NCBI GenBank assembly: GCA_900555635.1
Contig: USLU01000020.1
Location: forward strand, 1 to 64,000
DNA from: an uncultured Bacteroides sp.
Lineage (GTDB): Bacteria > Bacteroidota > Bacteroidia > Bacteroidales > Bacteroidaceae
Reading direction: 5' to 3'
Length of the DNA stretch: 64,000 nt
The notes under the pieces are model-generated. The model saw nothing but the letters and a program-made list of their open reading frames with translations, was not told the DNA's origin and did no database searches. How positions within the stretch are numbered: the stretch's first letter is position 1; each line of letters begins with the position of its first letter. The translations under genes were made by a program, and so were the position numbers. This document shows, one piece after another, positions 51,544-64,000 of this stretch.

Positions 51544-51939
51544 ATGAAGAAACTCGTTTTTTATATGCTGATGATGGTCTTAAGTATTAGTTATGCATCT
51601 GCACAAGCTAAGGCTGACATTAAATTTGATAAGACCACACACGATTTCGGAACCTTCTCCGAAAACAATCCAATTGTAAGTTGCACATTTACGTTCAAAA
51701 ACATAGGTGATGCTCCATTAGTAATTCATCAGGCTGTAGCATCTTGTGGATGTACGGTTCCTGAATATACACAAGAACCCATCTTACCGGGAAAATCAGG
51801 AACAGTTAAAGTGACTTATAACGGTACGGGCAAATATCCGGGACATTTCAAAAAATCCATTACTTTACGCACTAATGCCAAGACGGAAATGATGAGATTG
51901 TTCGTAGAAGGCGATATGACAGCAAAAGATGCAAAATAA
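51544..51939 (+). CDS. Exported DUF1573 protein
   Basis: The 131-residue protein has a signal peptide (MKKLVFYMLMMVLSISYASAQ) and a single DUF1573 immunoglobulin-like domain, with FDKTTHDFGTFSENNPI, FTFKNIGDAPLVI and the conserved ASCGCTVPEYT near residue 61. Such proteins are common in Bacteroidota and their role is unknown. The gene is flanked by its own promoter and terminator. Confidence 0.88.
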   Translation: MKKLVFYMLMMVLSISYASAQAKADIKFDKTTHDFGTFSENNPIVSCTFTFKNIGDAPLVIHQAVASCGCTVPEYTQEPILPGKSGTVKVTYNGTGKYPGHFKKSITLRTNAKTEMMRLFVEGDMTAKDAK

Positions 51940-51960
51940 GCGTTTTTACAGCATAGAATG

Positions 51961-51990
51961 AAGGAGAATTTTTCAATTCTCCTTTTTTTT
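51961..51990 (+). terminator. Terminator after DUF1573 gene
   Basis: AAGGAGAATT (51961-51970) pairs with AATTCTCCTT (51975-51984), followed by a run of T. Confidence 0.9.
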
Positions 51991-52068
51991 TGCTTTCTTT
52001 GTCTCAAAAGTAGAAAAGTATATCTAATACATAAAATCGAATCATAAAAAACATAAAACAACAAAATC

Positions 52069-54060
52069 ATGAAGCAAGAAGAAGATCAATTTACCGGATT
52101 ACCGGAAAATGCATTTCGTGAATTAAAGCCGGGTGAGGTATACAATCCTTTAATGAGTCCTGATAAAAAATATCCGGAGGTAAATGCTTGGTCAGTCTCA
52201 TGGGGTATTTGTATGGCAATCCTTTTTTCTGCTGCCGCAGCCTATCTGGGACTGAAAGTTGGGCAAGTATTCGAAGCAGCCATCCCCATCGCCATCATTG
52301 CTGTAGGAGTATCCGGAGCGGCAAAACGTAAAAATGCATTGGGCGAAAACGTCATTATCCAGTCTATCGGCGCCAGTTCAGGCGTAATTGTAGCAGGAGC
52401 TATTTTTACTTTACCTGCTTTATATATTCTTCAAGAATCCTACCCCAAAGAAATCACCGTAACCTTTACACAAGTATTCATCAGTTCTCTGCTGGGAGGT
52501 GTACTGGGTATTCTTTTCCTGATTCCTTTCCGAAAATATTTTGTAAGTGACATGCATGGTAAATATCCTTTTCCGGAAGCTACAGCAACCACACAAGTAC
52601 TTGTTTCCGGAGAGAAAAGTGGCAGTCAGGCAAAACCTTTGCTGATGGCAGGTATTATAGGTGGACTTTATGATTTCATTGTAGCAACATTCGGTTGGTG
52701 GAATGAAAACTTCACTACCCGTGTCTGTGGTTTCGGTGAAATGATGGCTGAGAAAGCAAAACTGGTATTTAAAGTAAATACAGGCGCTGCTGTTCTCGGT
52801 TTGGGATATATTGTCGGATTAAAATATGCTTCAATCATTTGTGCCGGTTCACTTGCAGTATGGTGGATCATTATCCCCGGAATGTCAATGATTTGGGGAG
52901 ATAGTGTATTAAATCAATGGAATCCTGAAATTACGGCAACCGTTGGAGCCATGGCACCGGAAGAGATATTCAAATATTATGCGAAAAGTATCGGTATCGG
53001 AGGTATTGCGATGGCCGGTATTATCGGTATCATCAAATCATGGGGGATCATTAAAAGTGCCGTTGGATTGGCAGCCAAAGAAATGGGTGGAAAATCGAAT
53101 GTGGAAGCTTCCATAAAGCGCACTCAGCGAGACATCCCGATGAAGATTATCGCCATTGGTTCCATCATTACTTTGATATTAGTCATATTGTTCTTCTATT
53201 TTGATGTAATGCAAGGTAATTTGATGCATACAGTAGTAGCCATCTTACTGGTAGCGGGTATTGCTTTTCTGTTTACTACCGTTGCCGCTAATGCTATTGC
53301 CATTGTAGGTACAAACCCAGTTTCCGGCATGACTTTGATGACTCTTATCCTGGCATCTGTAGTGATGGTAGCTGTTGGTCTGAAGGGTCCCGAAGGTATG
53401 GTAGCAGCACTTGTTATGGGAGGCGTTGTTTGTACGGCTTTGTCTATGGCAGGTGGTTTTATTACTGACTTGAAAATCGGTTACTGGTTAGGAAGTACAC
53501 CAGCCAAGCAGGAAGCTTGGAAATTCCTCGGAACCATCGTTTCTGCCGCTACAGTTGGCGGTGTAATGATTATCCTGAATAAGACTTATGGCTTTACTAG
53601 CGGACAATTGGCTGCACCGCAAGCTAATGCAATGGCTGCCGTGATCGAACCATTGATGAATGGTGTAGGTGCCCCTTGGTTACTATATGGCATCGGTGCT
53701 GTGCTTGCCGTTGTATTAAACTTCTGCAAGATTCCTGCATTAGCATTTGCCTTGGGTATGTTCATTCCGCTGGAGCTGAACGTTCCATTGGTAGTGGGTG
53801 GTGCCGTTAATTGGTTCGTAACCAGCCGTAGTAAAGACTCCGCCCTTAATACAGAACGTGGAGAAAAGGGCACACTGCTTGCATCCGGTTTCATTGCCGG
53901 TGGTGCTCTAATGGGAGTAGTCAGTGCAGCCATGCGGTTCGGAGGTATTAACCTCGTAAACGATGCGTGGGTACAAAACTCTTGGTCCGAAGTACTGGCA
54001 CTCGGTGCTTACGCCCTTTTGATACTCTACTTCATCAAAGCCTCAATGAAGATCAAATAA
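52069..54060 (+). CDS. OPT-family oligopeptide transporter
   Basis: The 663-residue protein has about 14-16 helices and the OPT family segments VSWGICMAILFSAAAAYLGL near residue 43, GKYPFPEATATTQVLVSGE near residue 164 and TVAANAIAIVGTNPVSGMT near residue 403. These proteins import short peptides, or in some branches metal chelates, using the proton gradient. The substrate cannot be read here. The esterase gene follows after 22 bases and may be co-transcribed. Confidence 0.9.
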   Translation: MKQEEDQFTGLPENAFRELKPGEVYNPLMSPDKKYPEVNAWSVSWGICMAILFSAAAAYLGLKVGQVFEAAIPIAIIAVGVSGAAKRKNALGENVIIQSIGASSGVIVAGAIFTLPALYILQESYPKEITVTFTQVFISSLLGGVLGILFLIPFRKYFVSDMHGKYPFPEATATTQVLVSGEKSGSQAKPLLMAGIIGGLYDFIVATFGWWNENFTTRVCGFGEMMAEKAKLVFKVNTGAAVLGLGYIVGLKYASIICAGSLAVWWIIIPGMSMIWGDSVLNQWNPEITATVGAMAPEEIFKYYAKSIGIGGIAMAGIIGIIKSWGIIKSAVGLAAKEMGGKSNVEASIKRTQRDIPMKIIAIGSIITLILVILFFYFDVMQGNLMHTVVAILLVAGIAFLFTTVAANAIAIVGTNPVSGMTLMTLILASVVMVAVGLKGPEGMVAALVMGGVVCTALSMAGGFITDLKIGYWLGSTPAKQEAWKFLGTIVSAATVGGVMIILNKTYGFTSGQLAAPQANAMAAVIEPLMNGVGAPWLLYGIGAVLAVVLNFCKIPALAFALGMFIPLELNVPLVVGGAVNWFVTSRSKDSALNTERGEKGTLLASGFIAGGALMGVVSAAMRFGGINLVNDAWVQNSWSEVLALGAYALLILYFIKASMKIK

Positions 54061-54082
54061 CTTATTTAAAGATAAAACGACC

Positions 54083-58166
<4,084 letters not shown>

Positions 58167-58195
58167 ATTTTAATCCCTTCGAATTAAGTATTTAT

Positions 58196-58232
58196 AAAAA
58201 GGATGTAGTAAATTTGCTGCATCCTTTTTTAT
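58196..58232 (+). terminator. Terminator after beta-galactosidase gene
   Basis: AAAAAGGATGTAGTAAA pairs with TTTGCTGCATCCTTTTTT (one mismatch), ending in T. Confidence 0.88.
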
Positions 58233-58272
58233 GTTTTAAAACAAATAAGAATATTAACCAAAATAGAAAACA

Positions 58273-59061
58273 ATGAAAGTAATGACTAAAATTATGTTCA
58301 GTGCAATTTGTGCCGCAACAATGGTAACCTCTGCATCTGCACAAGATAATAGCGAAGTAATGCTGAGCAATGGTATAAAGTATTTAGATGTTCCTTATGT
58401 AGCGCATACCTTGGAATTGAATGGTCCTGAAGAACTCATCATCAATTGCGATGAAGTAGATTGCACAACATTTGTAGAATACGTTTTGGCCGAATCTCTT
58501 TCTCCTACGGAAGAAGGCCAGGTAGCAGAAGGTGACTTTGCAGAAAATTTACAAAAGATCCGCTATCGTAATGGTAATATCGACGGTTACACTTCACGCC
58601 TGCACTACATTTCAGACTGGATTAACAACGGTGTACGCAACGGTTTCCTTGAAGATATAACAGCCACAAGAGGCACTGCTTCCGAAAAATTGTCTATCTC
58701 TTATATGTCCGCCCATCCCCAACAATACAAGCAACTTGCCAATTCAAATGAAAATGTTGCCAAGATGAAAGAGATTGAGCAATCATTGTCCGGACAAACA
58801 ATTAATTACCTGCCTAAAAACAAGCTTCCCTATAATGGATTTAATTGGATCAAGAACGGTGATATCATTGCTATTACTACCAATACTCCGGGACTGGATG
58901 TAGCTCACCTAGGTATTGCTTTCTATGTAGATGGCAAACTCACCTTGTTACATGCCTCTTCTACCGACAAGAAGGTAGAAGTTTCTAAAGTTGCCTTATC
59001 GCAGATGTTGAAGGACAATAGCAAGTGGACAGGAATACGGGTATTGAGAATGAAAAAATAA
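58273..59061 (+). CDS. Exported DUF1460 amidase-like protein
   Basis: The 262-residue protein has a signal peptide ending ASAQD near residue 24. It carries the DUF1460 core, an NlpC/P60-like fold: catalytic cysteine in EVDCTTFVEYVLAE near residue 63 and the histidine in GLDVAHLGIAFYVDG near residue 216. Family members are described as N-acetylmuramoyl-L-alanine amidase-like enzymes that cut peptidoglycan fragments. It stands alone between two terminators. Confidence 0.85.
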   Translation: MKVMTKIMFSAICAATMVTSASAQDNSEVMLSNGIKYLDVPYVAHTLELNGPEELIINCDEVDCTTFVEYVLAESLSPTEEGQVAEGDFAENLQKIRYRNGNIDGYTSRLHYISDWINNGVRNGFLEDITATRGTASEKLSISYMSAHPQQYKQLANSNENVAKMKEIEQSLSGQTINYLPKNKLPYNGFNWIKNGDIIAITTNTPGLDVAHLGIAFYVDGKLTLLHASSTDKKVEVSKVALSQMLKDNSKWTGIRVLRMKK

Positions 59062-59080
59062 ATTGAGGTTATCTCACAAG

Positions 59081-59119
59081 AATGCCGATAAGAAAAGAAT
59101 CACTTATCGGCATTTTTTA
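59081..59119 (+). terminator. Terminator after DUF1460 gene
   Basis: AATGCCGATAAG (59081-59092) pairs with CTTATCGGCATT (59103-59114), followed by TTTT. Confidence 0.9.
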
Positions 59120-59134
59120 TGTCAATACTGCACA

Positions 59135-59243
59135 ACAAATTAATATCATGCATAACAAAGTATTAATATTATGTATTACAAAGTATTAACTTCGTGTCAA
59201 CACGATATTAACTTCCTGCGAACACGATATTAATACTCTATAG
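59135..59243. repeat. Five-unit tandem repeat of 22-23 bases
   Basis: Five units begin with ACAA or ACAC and share a TATTAA core: 59135, 59155, 59178, 59200 and 59222. Units two and three share ACAAAGTATTAA; units four and five share ACACGATATTAA. The array lies directly downstream of dnaB on its strand. Confidence 0.75.
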
Positions 59244-60815
59244 TTAGAAAGGCAACGGTCCATCCGGAGACCCCACTCCGCCAAATGGATTATCCGTTTG
59301 TGGTGCAAAGTCTGCTGAGGGAGGCGGTGGTGTAGAAGGGCTTCCGATAGGAGCATTCATACGTGAACCGAACGTCCCTCCTCCCCCCTCTGCGGGAGGT
59401 GGAATAACCATATCATCTTCTGGATTGGCAAAACGCGTAAACTGACCGATAAAACGCAAGCGCACATCACCTACGGCACCATTACGGTGCTTGGCTATGA
59501 TGATTTCAGCCATACCACGCAAGTCGCTACCATCAGCAGAAGTATATATTTTATAGTATTCAGGACGATGAATAAAACATACCATATCGGCATCCTGCTC
59601 GATGGCACCGGATTCACGAAGGTCACTTAGCTGAGGACGTTTACCCTCTTCACCCTCACGATTCTCCACACCACGATTCAACTGTGACAAGGCAATAATA
59701 GGGATATTCAGTTCCTTGGCCAATCCTTTTAAAGACCGGGAAATAGTACTAACCTCTTCCTGACGGCTACCGAACGCCATACCACTGGCATTCATCAACT
59801 GAAGGTAGTCAATGATAATGATTTTCACCCCATGTTCCCGTACCAGTCGGCGGGCTTTCGTTCGAAGTTCGAAAACCGACAAAGAAGGAGTATCATCAAC
59901 GTATAAGGGAGCGTCCAGCAAATCACGCAGTTTGTAGTCTAATTGTTGCCATTCATAGTCTGCCAACTGACCACTCTTAATTTTCTCACTCGGAATTTCG
60001 CACACATTGGAAATCAAACGGTTTACCAACTGTACGTTACTCATTTCAAGAGAGAACAGCGCTACAGGATTACGGAAGTTTACGGCAATGTTCTTTGCCA
60101 TAGAAAGCACGAATGCTGTTTTACCCATGGCAGGACGGGCAGCGATAATGATAAGATCGGACCGTTGCCAACCGGATGTCATCTTATCCAGTTTGGTATA
60201 ACCACTTTCCAAACCACTCAAACCATCGGCACGGGCAGCAGCTTTTTGAATCAAGTCGTAAGCTTCGGCAATAACAGGATTAATCTGGGTATAATCCTTC
60301 TTCATGTTCTGCTGGGAGATTTCAAACAGTCTGCCTTCTGCTTCCTGCATCAAATCATCCACATCCAGAGTTTCGTCGAATGCTTTGCTTTGAATATTAC
60401 TGGTAAAAGTTATCAATTCACGGGCCAGCATCTTTTGCGCAATAATACGGGCGTGATATTCGATATGCGCAGACGATGCTACCTTACTGCTCAATTGGGT
60501 GATGTAGAAAGGTCCACCCACCTCCTCCAAGTCCCCCCGTTTGGCAAGTTGCTCTTTGACAGTAAGAATATCGACCGGCTTTTGATTTACAGCCAAATCG
60601 GTAATTGCCGAATATATTAACTGATGCCGGTGTTCATAAAAAGACTCGGGACGAAGAATTTCACTTACTAACGAATAAGCATCTTTCTCAATCATCAATG
60701 CACCCAACACAGCCTCTTCCAATTCGGGAGCTTGCGGCTGGATACGCCCGTAGTCTGTAACAGGCTGCGGCGTCTTACCTTTTGGAGTACGAGAGTATTT
60801 TTTTTGTTCTGCCAC
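59244..60815 (-). CDS. dnaB: Replicative DNA helicase DnaB
   Basis: The 523-residue protein has the DnaB N-terminal domain (EEAVLGALMIEKDAYSLVSE near residue 32) and a RecA-like helicase domain, with Walker A AARPAMGKTAFVLS near residue 226, IIIIDYLQLMNASG near residue 336 and SDLRESGAIEQDADMVCFIH near residue 393. The last 45 residues are rich in proline and glycine, a flexible tail common in Bacteroidota DnaB. The start is GTG at 60815. A member of an inverted repeat pair sits seven bases upstream of the start, in the mRNA leader. Confidence 0.95.
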   Translation of the reverse strand: MAEQKKYSRTPKGKTPQPVTDYGRIQPQAPELEEAVLGALMIEKDAYSLVSEILRPESFYEHRHQLIYSAITDLAVNQKPVDILTVKEQLAKRGDLEEVGGPFYITQLSSKVASSAHIEYHARIIAQKMLARELITFTSNIQSKAFDETLDVDDLMQEAEGRLFEISQQNMKKDYTQINPVIAEAYDLIQKAAARADGLSGLESGYTKLDKMTSGWQRSDLIIIAARPAMGKTAFVLSMAKNIAVNFRNPVALFSLEMSNVQLVNRLISNVCEIPSEKIKSGQLADYEWQQLDYKLRDLLDAPLYVDDTPSLSVFELRTKARRLVREHGVKIIIIDYLQLMNASGMAFGSRQEEVSTISRSLKGLAKELNIPIIALSQLNRGVENREGEEGKRPQLSDLRESGAIEQDADMVCFIHRPEYYKIYTSADGSDLRGMAEIIIAKHRNGAVGDVRLRFIGQFTRFANPEDDMVIPPPAEGGGGTFGSRMNAPIGSPSTPPPPSADFAPQTDNPFGGVGSPDGPLPF

Positions 60816-60821
60816 TTTATA

Positions 60822-60852
60822 TAGTTATAAATTATGAGTTATAAGTTATTTG
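60822..60852 (-). repeat. Inverted repeat arm next to dnaB start
   Basis: Read on the minus strand this is CAAATAACTTATAACTCATA followed by ATTTATAACTA. It pairs with 60973-61003 with one mismatch over 31 bases and lies in the dnaB mRNA leader. Confidence 0.85.
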
Positions 60853-60890
60853 CTGATGACTCAATAAGAGTATCTACAAAAAAGGGAGAG

Positions 60891-60898
60891 CAAAGATA
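60891..60898 (-). promoter_or_regulatory. -7 promoter element for dnaB
   Basis: The minus strand reads TATCTTTG about 75 bases before the dnaB start, inside the region bounded by the inverted repeat arms. Confidence 0.6.
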
Positions 60899-60954
60899 GT
60901 TCTTTTTCTTTAATCGTTCAATGACGAATCAGAGATAAGTTATTAATAATTTGT

Positions 60955-60962
60955 TAACTTTG
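60955..60962 (+). promoter_or_regulatory. -7 promoter element for ispE
   Basis: TAACTTTG matches TAnnTTTG, 47 bases before the ispE start. The repeat arm would be at the very beginning of the mRNA. Confidence 0.6.
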
Positions 60963-60972
60963 CATCCATCAA

Positions 60973-61003
60973 CAAATAACTTATAACTCATAACTTATAA
61001 CTA
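60973..61003 (+). repeat. Inverted repeat arm next to ispE start
   Basis: CAAATAACTTATAACTCATA followed by ACTTATAACTA lies six bases before the ispE ATG. It is the near-exact inverse of 60822-60852, so the two divergent mRNAs carry almost the same leader. Confidence 0.85.
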
Positions 61004-61009
61004 AAGAAG

Positions 61010-61837
61010 ATGCTTGTCTTTCCAAATGCCAAAATAAACCTTGGGCTGAATATAACCGAAAAACGCCCTGACGGATATCATAATCTGGAAACTATATTTT
61101 ATCCTATTCCGGTTGAAGATGCGCTGGAAGTTAATATACTGCAGGGAAGAATTGAGAAATATCGTTTGCATCAGGCCGGTTTAGAAATAGCGGGTGAAGC
61201 AGAAAATAATCTGGTAGTAAAAGCGTATAAATTGCTCGATAAAGATTTTCATCTCCCTCCCGTAGATATCCATTTGTTCAAGCATATCCCTTCAGGAGCC
61301 GGATTAGGCGGAGGATCGGCAGACGCAGCTTTCATGCTGAAATTGCTAAATGATAAATTTGATCTCAAGTTAAAGGATGAAACGCTAGAGGGTTACGCTG
61401 CCAGTTTAGGCGCAGATTGCGCTTTCTTCATCAAGAACAAGCCTACATATGCAGAAGGAATCGGAAACATCTTCTCTCCTCTCCAACTATCTCTTAAAGG
61501 ATATCAGCTCTGGCTGGTAAAACCCGATATTTTCGTTTCAACACGGGATGCTTTCTCAAAAATAAAACCTCATCAGCCTGATATGTCTCTGAAAGAGATC
61601 ATACAATTGCCTGTCAAGGAGTGGAAGGAACGTATGATAAACGATTTTGAAGAAAGTGTATTCCCTCAGTTTCCTGTCATTGGAGATATAAAAGAAGAAA
61701 TGTACAGACAAGGGGCCCTATATGCTTCGATGAGTGGTTCGGGTTCTTCTGTTTATGGAATATTTAAGGCAGAAGCTACGTTACCGGAAATTGACTTTGG
61801 AGAAAAAGCATATGTATTTAAAGGTAAGTTCAGCTGA
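61010..61837 (+). CDS. ispE: 4-diphosphocytidyl-2-C-methyl-D-erythritol kinase
   Basis: IspE phosphorylates the CDP-methylerythritol intermediate of the MEP isoprenoid pathway. The 275-residue protein starts [21 protein letters not shown] and has the GHMP kinase ATP loop [16 protein letters not shown] near residue 90, then [10 protein letters not shown] near residue 130 and [12 protein letters not shown] near residue 243. All three GHMP motifs are intact and the length is typical. Confidence 0.95.
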   Translation: MLVFPNAKINLGLNITEKRPDGYHNLETIFYPIPVEDALEVNILQGRIEKYRLHQAGLEIAGEAENNLVVKAYKLLDKDFHLPPVDIHLFKHIPSGAGLGGGSADAAFMLKLLNDKFDLKLKDETLEGYAASLGADCAFFIKNKPTYAEGIGNIFSPLQLSLKGYQLWLVKPDIFVSTRDAFSKIKPHQPDMSLKEIIQLPVKEWKERMINDFEESVFPQFPVIGDIKEEMYRQGALYASMSGSGSSVYGIFKAEATLPEIDFGEKAYVFKGKFS

Positions 61838-61915
61838 TAAATAACTTTATTCTTACTAATTAAACAAAAAGCATGCAAGGTTGTTTTTCTATCAAACTTA
61901 AAGACCACCTTGATT

Positions 61916-62404
61916 ATGGAAAAAATTAGATTTAGCTTTCTTACAAGCTTGTTATTATTGATTTCTATTTCTCTTTTTGCAGACGATAATCTACCTGCTA
62001 AAATGGGAGCAGCTTTAAAAAAAATGTATCCTAATGCCACCAATGTAGAATGGGAGCAAATGGCAGATTGTTATGTTGCAGAGTTTATAAAAGATAATCA
62101 GGAAATCGACGTATGGTTTAATAACAAAGCCGAATGGTTAATGACTGAAACAGATGTAGAATCTCTGGAAAAAGTGCCGACTCCTGTTGCGTCTGCTTTT
62201 ATGAACAGTACAATGGCCGAAATGAGGTTGAAAGATGTAAGAATTATCACCTTCCCAAGCAAACCCACAGTTATTATTATTGAAACCGAGCAATATAATT
62301 CTGATGAAGAATTTCAATACTTCTATGCTCCTGATGGAACATTGTTACAAAGCCTCGATGTAACGGAATTAGGAGGAGAAATTTATCCGGGACTGTTTGA
62401 TTAG
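61916..62404 (+). CDS. Exported PepSY-like (beta-lactamase-inhibitor-like) protein
   Basis: I use the ATG at 61916 (MEKIRFSFLTSLLLLISISLFA), giving 162 residues with a signal peptide. The body has two PepSY-like repeats common in Bacteroidota, the first with FKKMYPNATNVEWE-type sequence (here LKKMYPNATNVEWEQ) near residue 35 and the second near residue 90 (VPTPVASAFMNSTMAEMRLK). Function unknown. Its stop codon is covered by the start of a 35-base perfect inverted repeat. Confidence 0.78.
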   Translation: MEKIRFSFLTSLLLLISISLFADDNLPAKMGAALKKMYPNATNVEWEQMADCYVAEFIKDNQEIDVWFNNKAEWLMTETDVESLEKVPTPVASAFMNSTMAEMRLKDVRIITFPSKPTVIIIETEQYNSDEEFQYFYAPDGTLLQSLDVTELGGEIYPGLFD

Positions 62405-62497
62405 TTATGAGTTATTAGTTATAAGTTATTTGCTTGTGGCTTCAAAAATATGTAGAGCGAAAACAAGCAAATAACTTATAACTAATAACTCATAACT
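62403..62497. repeat. Perfect 35-base inverted repeat between two convergent genes
   Basis: The arm at 62403-62437 (beginning AGTTATGAGTTATTAGTTAT) is the exact complement of 62463-62497, with a 25-base loop. The arms touch the stop codons of both convergent genes. The sequence belongs to the same ATAACTTATAACT family as the dnaB/ispE arms. Confidence 0.9.
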
Positions 62498-63663
62498 CAA
62501 TACACTTCTACTCTTTCAGCAATTTCTTTCGCCTTATCACGCAATGCATCAAGATCGCTACCTAACGGTGCATAACAGAGCACCACACCCATGCGACGGT
62601 TTACGCGGGTAGTCGGTTTACCGAAAATGCGCAGATATGTATCTTCTTCTTTGGTCACCTCTTCCATTCCGCGATAGTTAGGACGTTCCTGACTAGCTAT
62701 TGTAGAAAGGATCACGGCACTTGCCCCTATACGCTCCTGCTTAATATTGGGGATAGGCAACCCCAATACGGCACGCAAATGCAACTCAAACTCATTTAAG
62801 TTTTGGGTCCCTGCCAAAGTTACCATACCCGTATCGTGCGGACGAGGAGAAAGCTCAGAGAAATAGACTCCATTATCATGGCTAAGGAAAAATTCTACTC
62901 CCCACAATCCGGCACCGGTCAAAGCACGGGTTACTTTTTCCGCCATTTCCTGTGCTTCCCTCAAGTGAGCGGGATCGATATGAGCAGGTTGGAAACTTTC
63001 ACGATAGTCTCCTCCTTTTTGTACATGTCCGATAGGTGGGCAAAACAAAGTAGGACCATTCTTTTGAGTAACAGTAAGCAAGGTTATTTCACTATCAAAT
63101 TTAATAAATTCTTCAATGATAAGTTCTTTGATATCACCACGGCTTCCATTACAACCATACTCCCAAGCATGTTCCAGTTCATCGGCGCTTTTCACGAGAG
63201 ATTGTCCCTTTCCCGAAGAAGACATCAACGGTTTTACCACACAAGGAAAGCCAATCTTACCGGCAGCTTCTTTCAATTCGTCTAAAGAGGTTGCATAGAA
63301 ATATTTAGCGGTTTTCAAGCCAAGTTCTTTGGCAGCAAGATCACGTATCGCTTTACGGTTCATCGTGAAGTTGACGGCACGCGCACTGGGCACTACCTGA
63401 ATTCCTTCTTTTTCGAAATCGTACAAACGTTCCGTACGTATAGCCTCAATTTCGGGTACAATAATATCCGGCTGATGCTTGCGCACTGCGCGTTCCAAAG
63501 CATCACCATCCAACATACTGAACACTTCACATTCATCTGCCACCTGCATGGCAGGAGCTCCGGCATACGAGTCGCAAGCAATGACGTATTGACCTTTGCG
63601 TTGAGCGGAAATCACAAATTCCTTACCCAATTCCCCTGAACCTAACAATAAAATTTTCTTCAT
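62497..63663 (-). CDS. purT: Formate-dependent phosphoribosylglycinamide formyltransferase
   Basis: PurT makes formyl-GAR from GAR, formate and ATP in purine synthesis. The 388-residue ATP-grasp enzyme starts [20 protein letters not shown] and has [16 protein letters not shown] near residue 69, [14 protein letters not shown] near residue 140, and [20 protein letters not shown] near residue 253. The leader is about 40 bases with a clear -7 element (63709-63702). Confidence 0.95.
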   Translation of the reverse strand: MKKILLLGSGELGKEFVISAQRKGQYVIACDSYAGAPAMQVADECEVFSMLDGDALERAVRKHQPDIIVPEIEAIRTERLYDFEKEGIQVVPSARAVNFTMNRKAIRDLAAKELGLKTAKYFYATSLDELKEAAGKIGFPCVVKPLMSSSGKGQSLVKSADELEHAWEYGCNGSRGDIKELIIEEFIKFDSEITLLTVTQKNGPTLFCPPIGHVQKGGDYRESFQPAHIDPAHLREAQEMAEKVTRALTGAGLWGVEFFLSHDNGVYFSELSPRPHDTGMVTLAGTQNLNEFELHLRAVLGLPIPNIKQERIGASAVILSTIASQERPNYRGMEEVTKEEDTYLRIFGKPTTRVNRRMGVVLCYAPLGSDLDALRDKAKEIAERVEVY

Positions 63664-63701
63664 AATATGTTTTATATAAGACTTTTCTATCTAAATTTCT
63701 G

Positions 63702-63709
63702 CAAAGATA
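63702..63709 (-). promoter_or_regulatory. -7 promoter element for purT
   Basis: The minus strand reads TATCTTTG, 39 bases upstream of the purT ATG. Confidence 0.6.
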
Positions 63710-63765
63710 AGAAATAAAAATGGGACTAAAAGCAGACTCTTTCATGCAAACATACATACATCAAT

Positions 63766-63829
63766 AAAATGAAGAATGAAGAATTACCATGCGGCATAAT
63801 TGCGCAGATAATTCTTCATTCTTTATTTT
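63766..63829. repeat. Extragenic hairpin element with conserved core, copy 2
   Basis: Arms AAGAATGAAGAATTA and TAATTCTTCATTCTT flank a core whose minus strand reads CTGCGCAATTATGCCGCATG (63807-63788), the same as copy 1 at 1348 apart from two bases. It sits just after the end of the gene at 63842. Confidence 0.65.
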
Positions 63830-63841
63830 TCACTCTTTATT

Positions 63842-64000
63842 TTATTGGTGTTGTTCTCTCAACAAATCATTCACCGTCTTTACCGGATTAAATGTATTCA
63901 GAGACACTTCTACAAAAACAGTATTCCAATCGCTCATCGCACCATTCCAAAGACCGGGAAGTTCAAGCGCTTTCAAATCTTTACCATTCTTGGACTTATA
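63842..64000 (-). CDS. C-terminal end of a probable DUF4301 protein (partial)
   Basis: The last 52 codons of a gene that enters from the right edge are open to a TAA at 63842. They read KDLKALELPGLWNGAMSDWN, then VEVSLNTFNPVKTVNDLL and end QHQ. I recall this kind of ending from DUF4301 proteins of Bacteroides, but the fragment is too short to be certain. A hairpin element 13 bases beyond the stop may terminate it. Confidence 0.5.
   Translation of the reverse strand, partial: YKSKNGKDLKALELPGLWNGAMSDWNTVFVEVSLNTFNPVKTVNDLLREQHQ

Noticed and set aside
59135..59243. CRISPR array
   Set aside because: Units are adjacent and diverging, with no unique spacers and no cas genes nearby.

Overview
The window looks like chromosomal DNA of a gut Bacteroides or a close relative. 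The evidence is many -7 elements of the Bacteroidota form TAnnTTTG, four large TonB-dependent receptors, lipoproteins with acidic residues right after the lipobox cysteine, and Bacteroides-type gene content (class III ribonucleotide reductase, DUF4374, DUF1573, GH2 beta-galactosidase, OPT transporter). The species cannot be fixed from sequence alone. I see no rRNA, tRNA, insertion sequence, prophage or CRISPR array.

The main theme is cobalamin and tetrapyrrole metabolism. From 1.4 to 9.5 kb lie a PduO-type adenosyltransferase, cobyrinate diamide synthase CbiA, a kinase-RapZ fusion next to a MurU-like uridylyltransferase, and a biotin-dependent acyl-CoA carboxylase operon. From 9.6 to 32.6 kb lie four cobalamin riboswitches, four TonB-dependent receptors, three exported CbiK-type chelatases and a membrane-anchored CobN/HmuS-type chelatase with HmuT-, HmuU- and HmuV-like partners. 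One riboswitch points left, toward nrdD-nrdG. From 32.8 to 39.4 kb an operon of fused enzymes (CobJ-CbiC, CbiE-CbiT, CbiG-CobM, CobK-CbiD) makes most of the corrin ring, and CobI/CbiL stands alone at 50.7 kb. With CbiK and CbiA, every step of the anaerobic route from sirohydrochlorin to cobyrinate a,c-diamide has a candidate gene here.

The stretch from 40.0 to 44.4 kb is more accessory. It holds a sugar acetyltransferase with an internal deletion, an exported alpha/beta hydrolase under a duplicated upstream region, a DUF3737 protein coupled to a MalY-like lyase, and a catalase remnant. Next come a BtuFCD/FecBCDE-type ABC importer and an RclA-RclC-AraC locus resembling the E. coli reactive-chlorine defence genes.

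From 51.5 kb onward the genes are mostly ordinary: DUF1573, OPT transporter, esterase, GH2 beta-galactosidase, DUF1460 amidase, DnaB, IspE, a PepSY-like protein, PurT and the end of a probable DUF4301 gene. Intergenic DNA here carries striking repeats: a 31-bp inverted pair next to the dnaB and ispE starts, a perfect 35-bp inverted repeat of the same family between two stop codons, a 22-bp tandem repeat, and a hairpin element whose core recurs at both ends of the window.

The most interesting system is the riboswitch-controlled set of surface and periplasmic chelatases (9.6 to 32.6 kb), which suggests that metal insertion into, or removal from, tetrapyrroles happens outside the cytoplasm.
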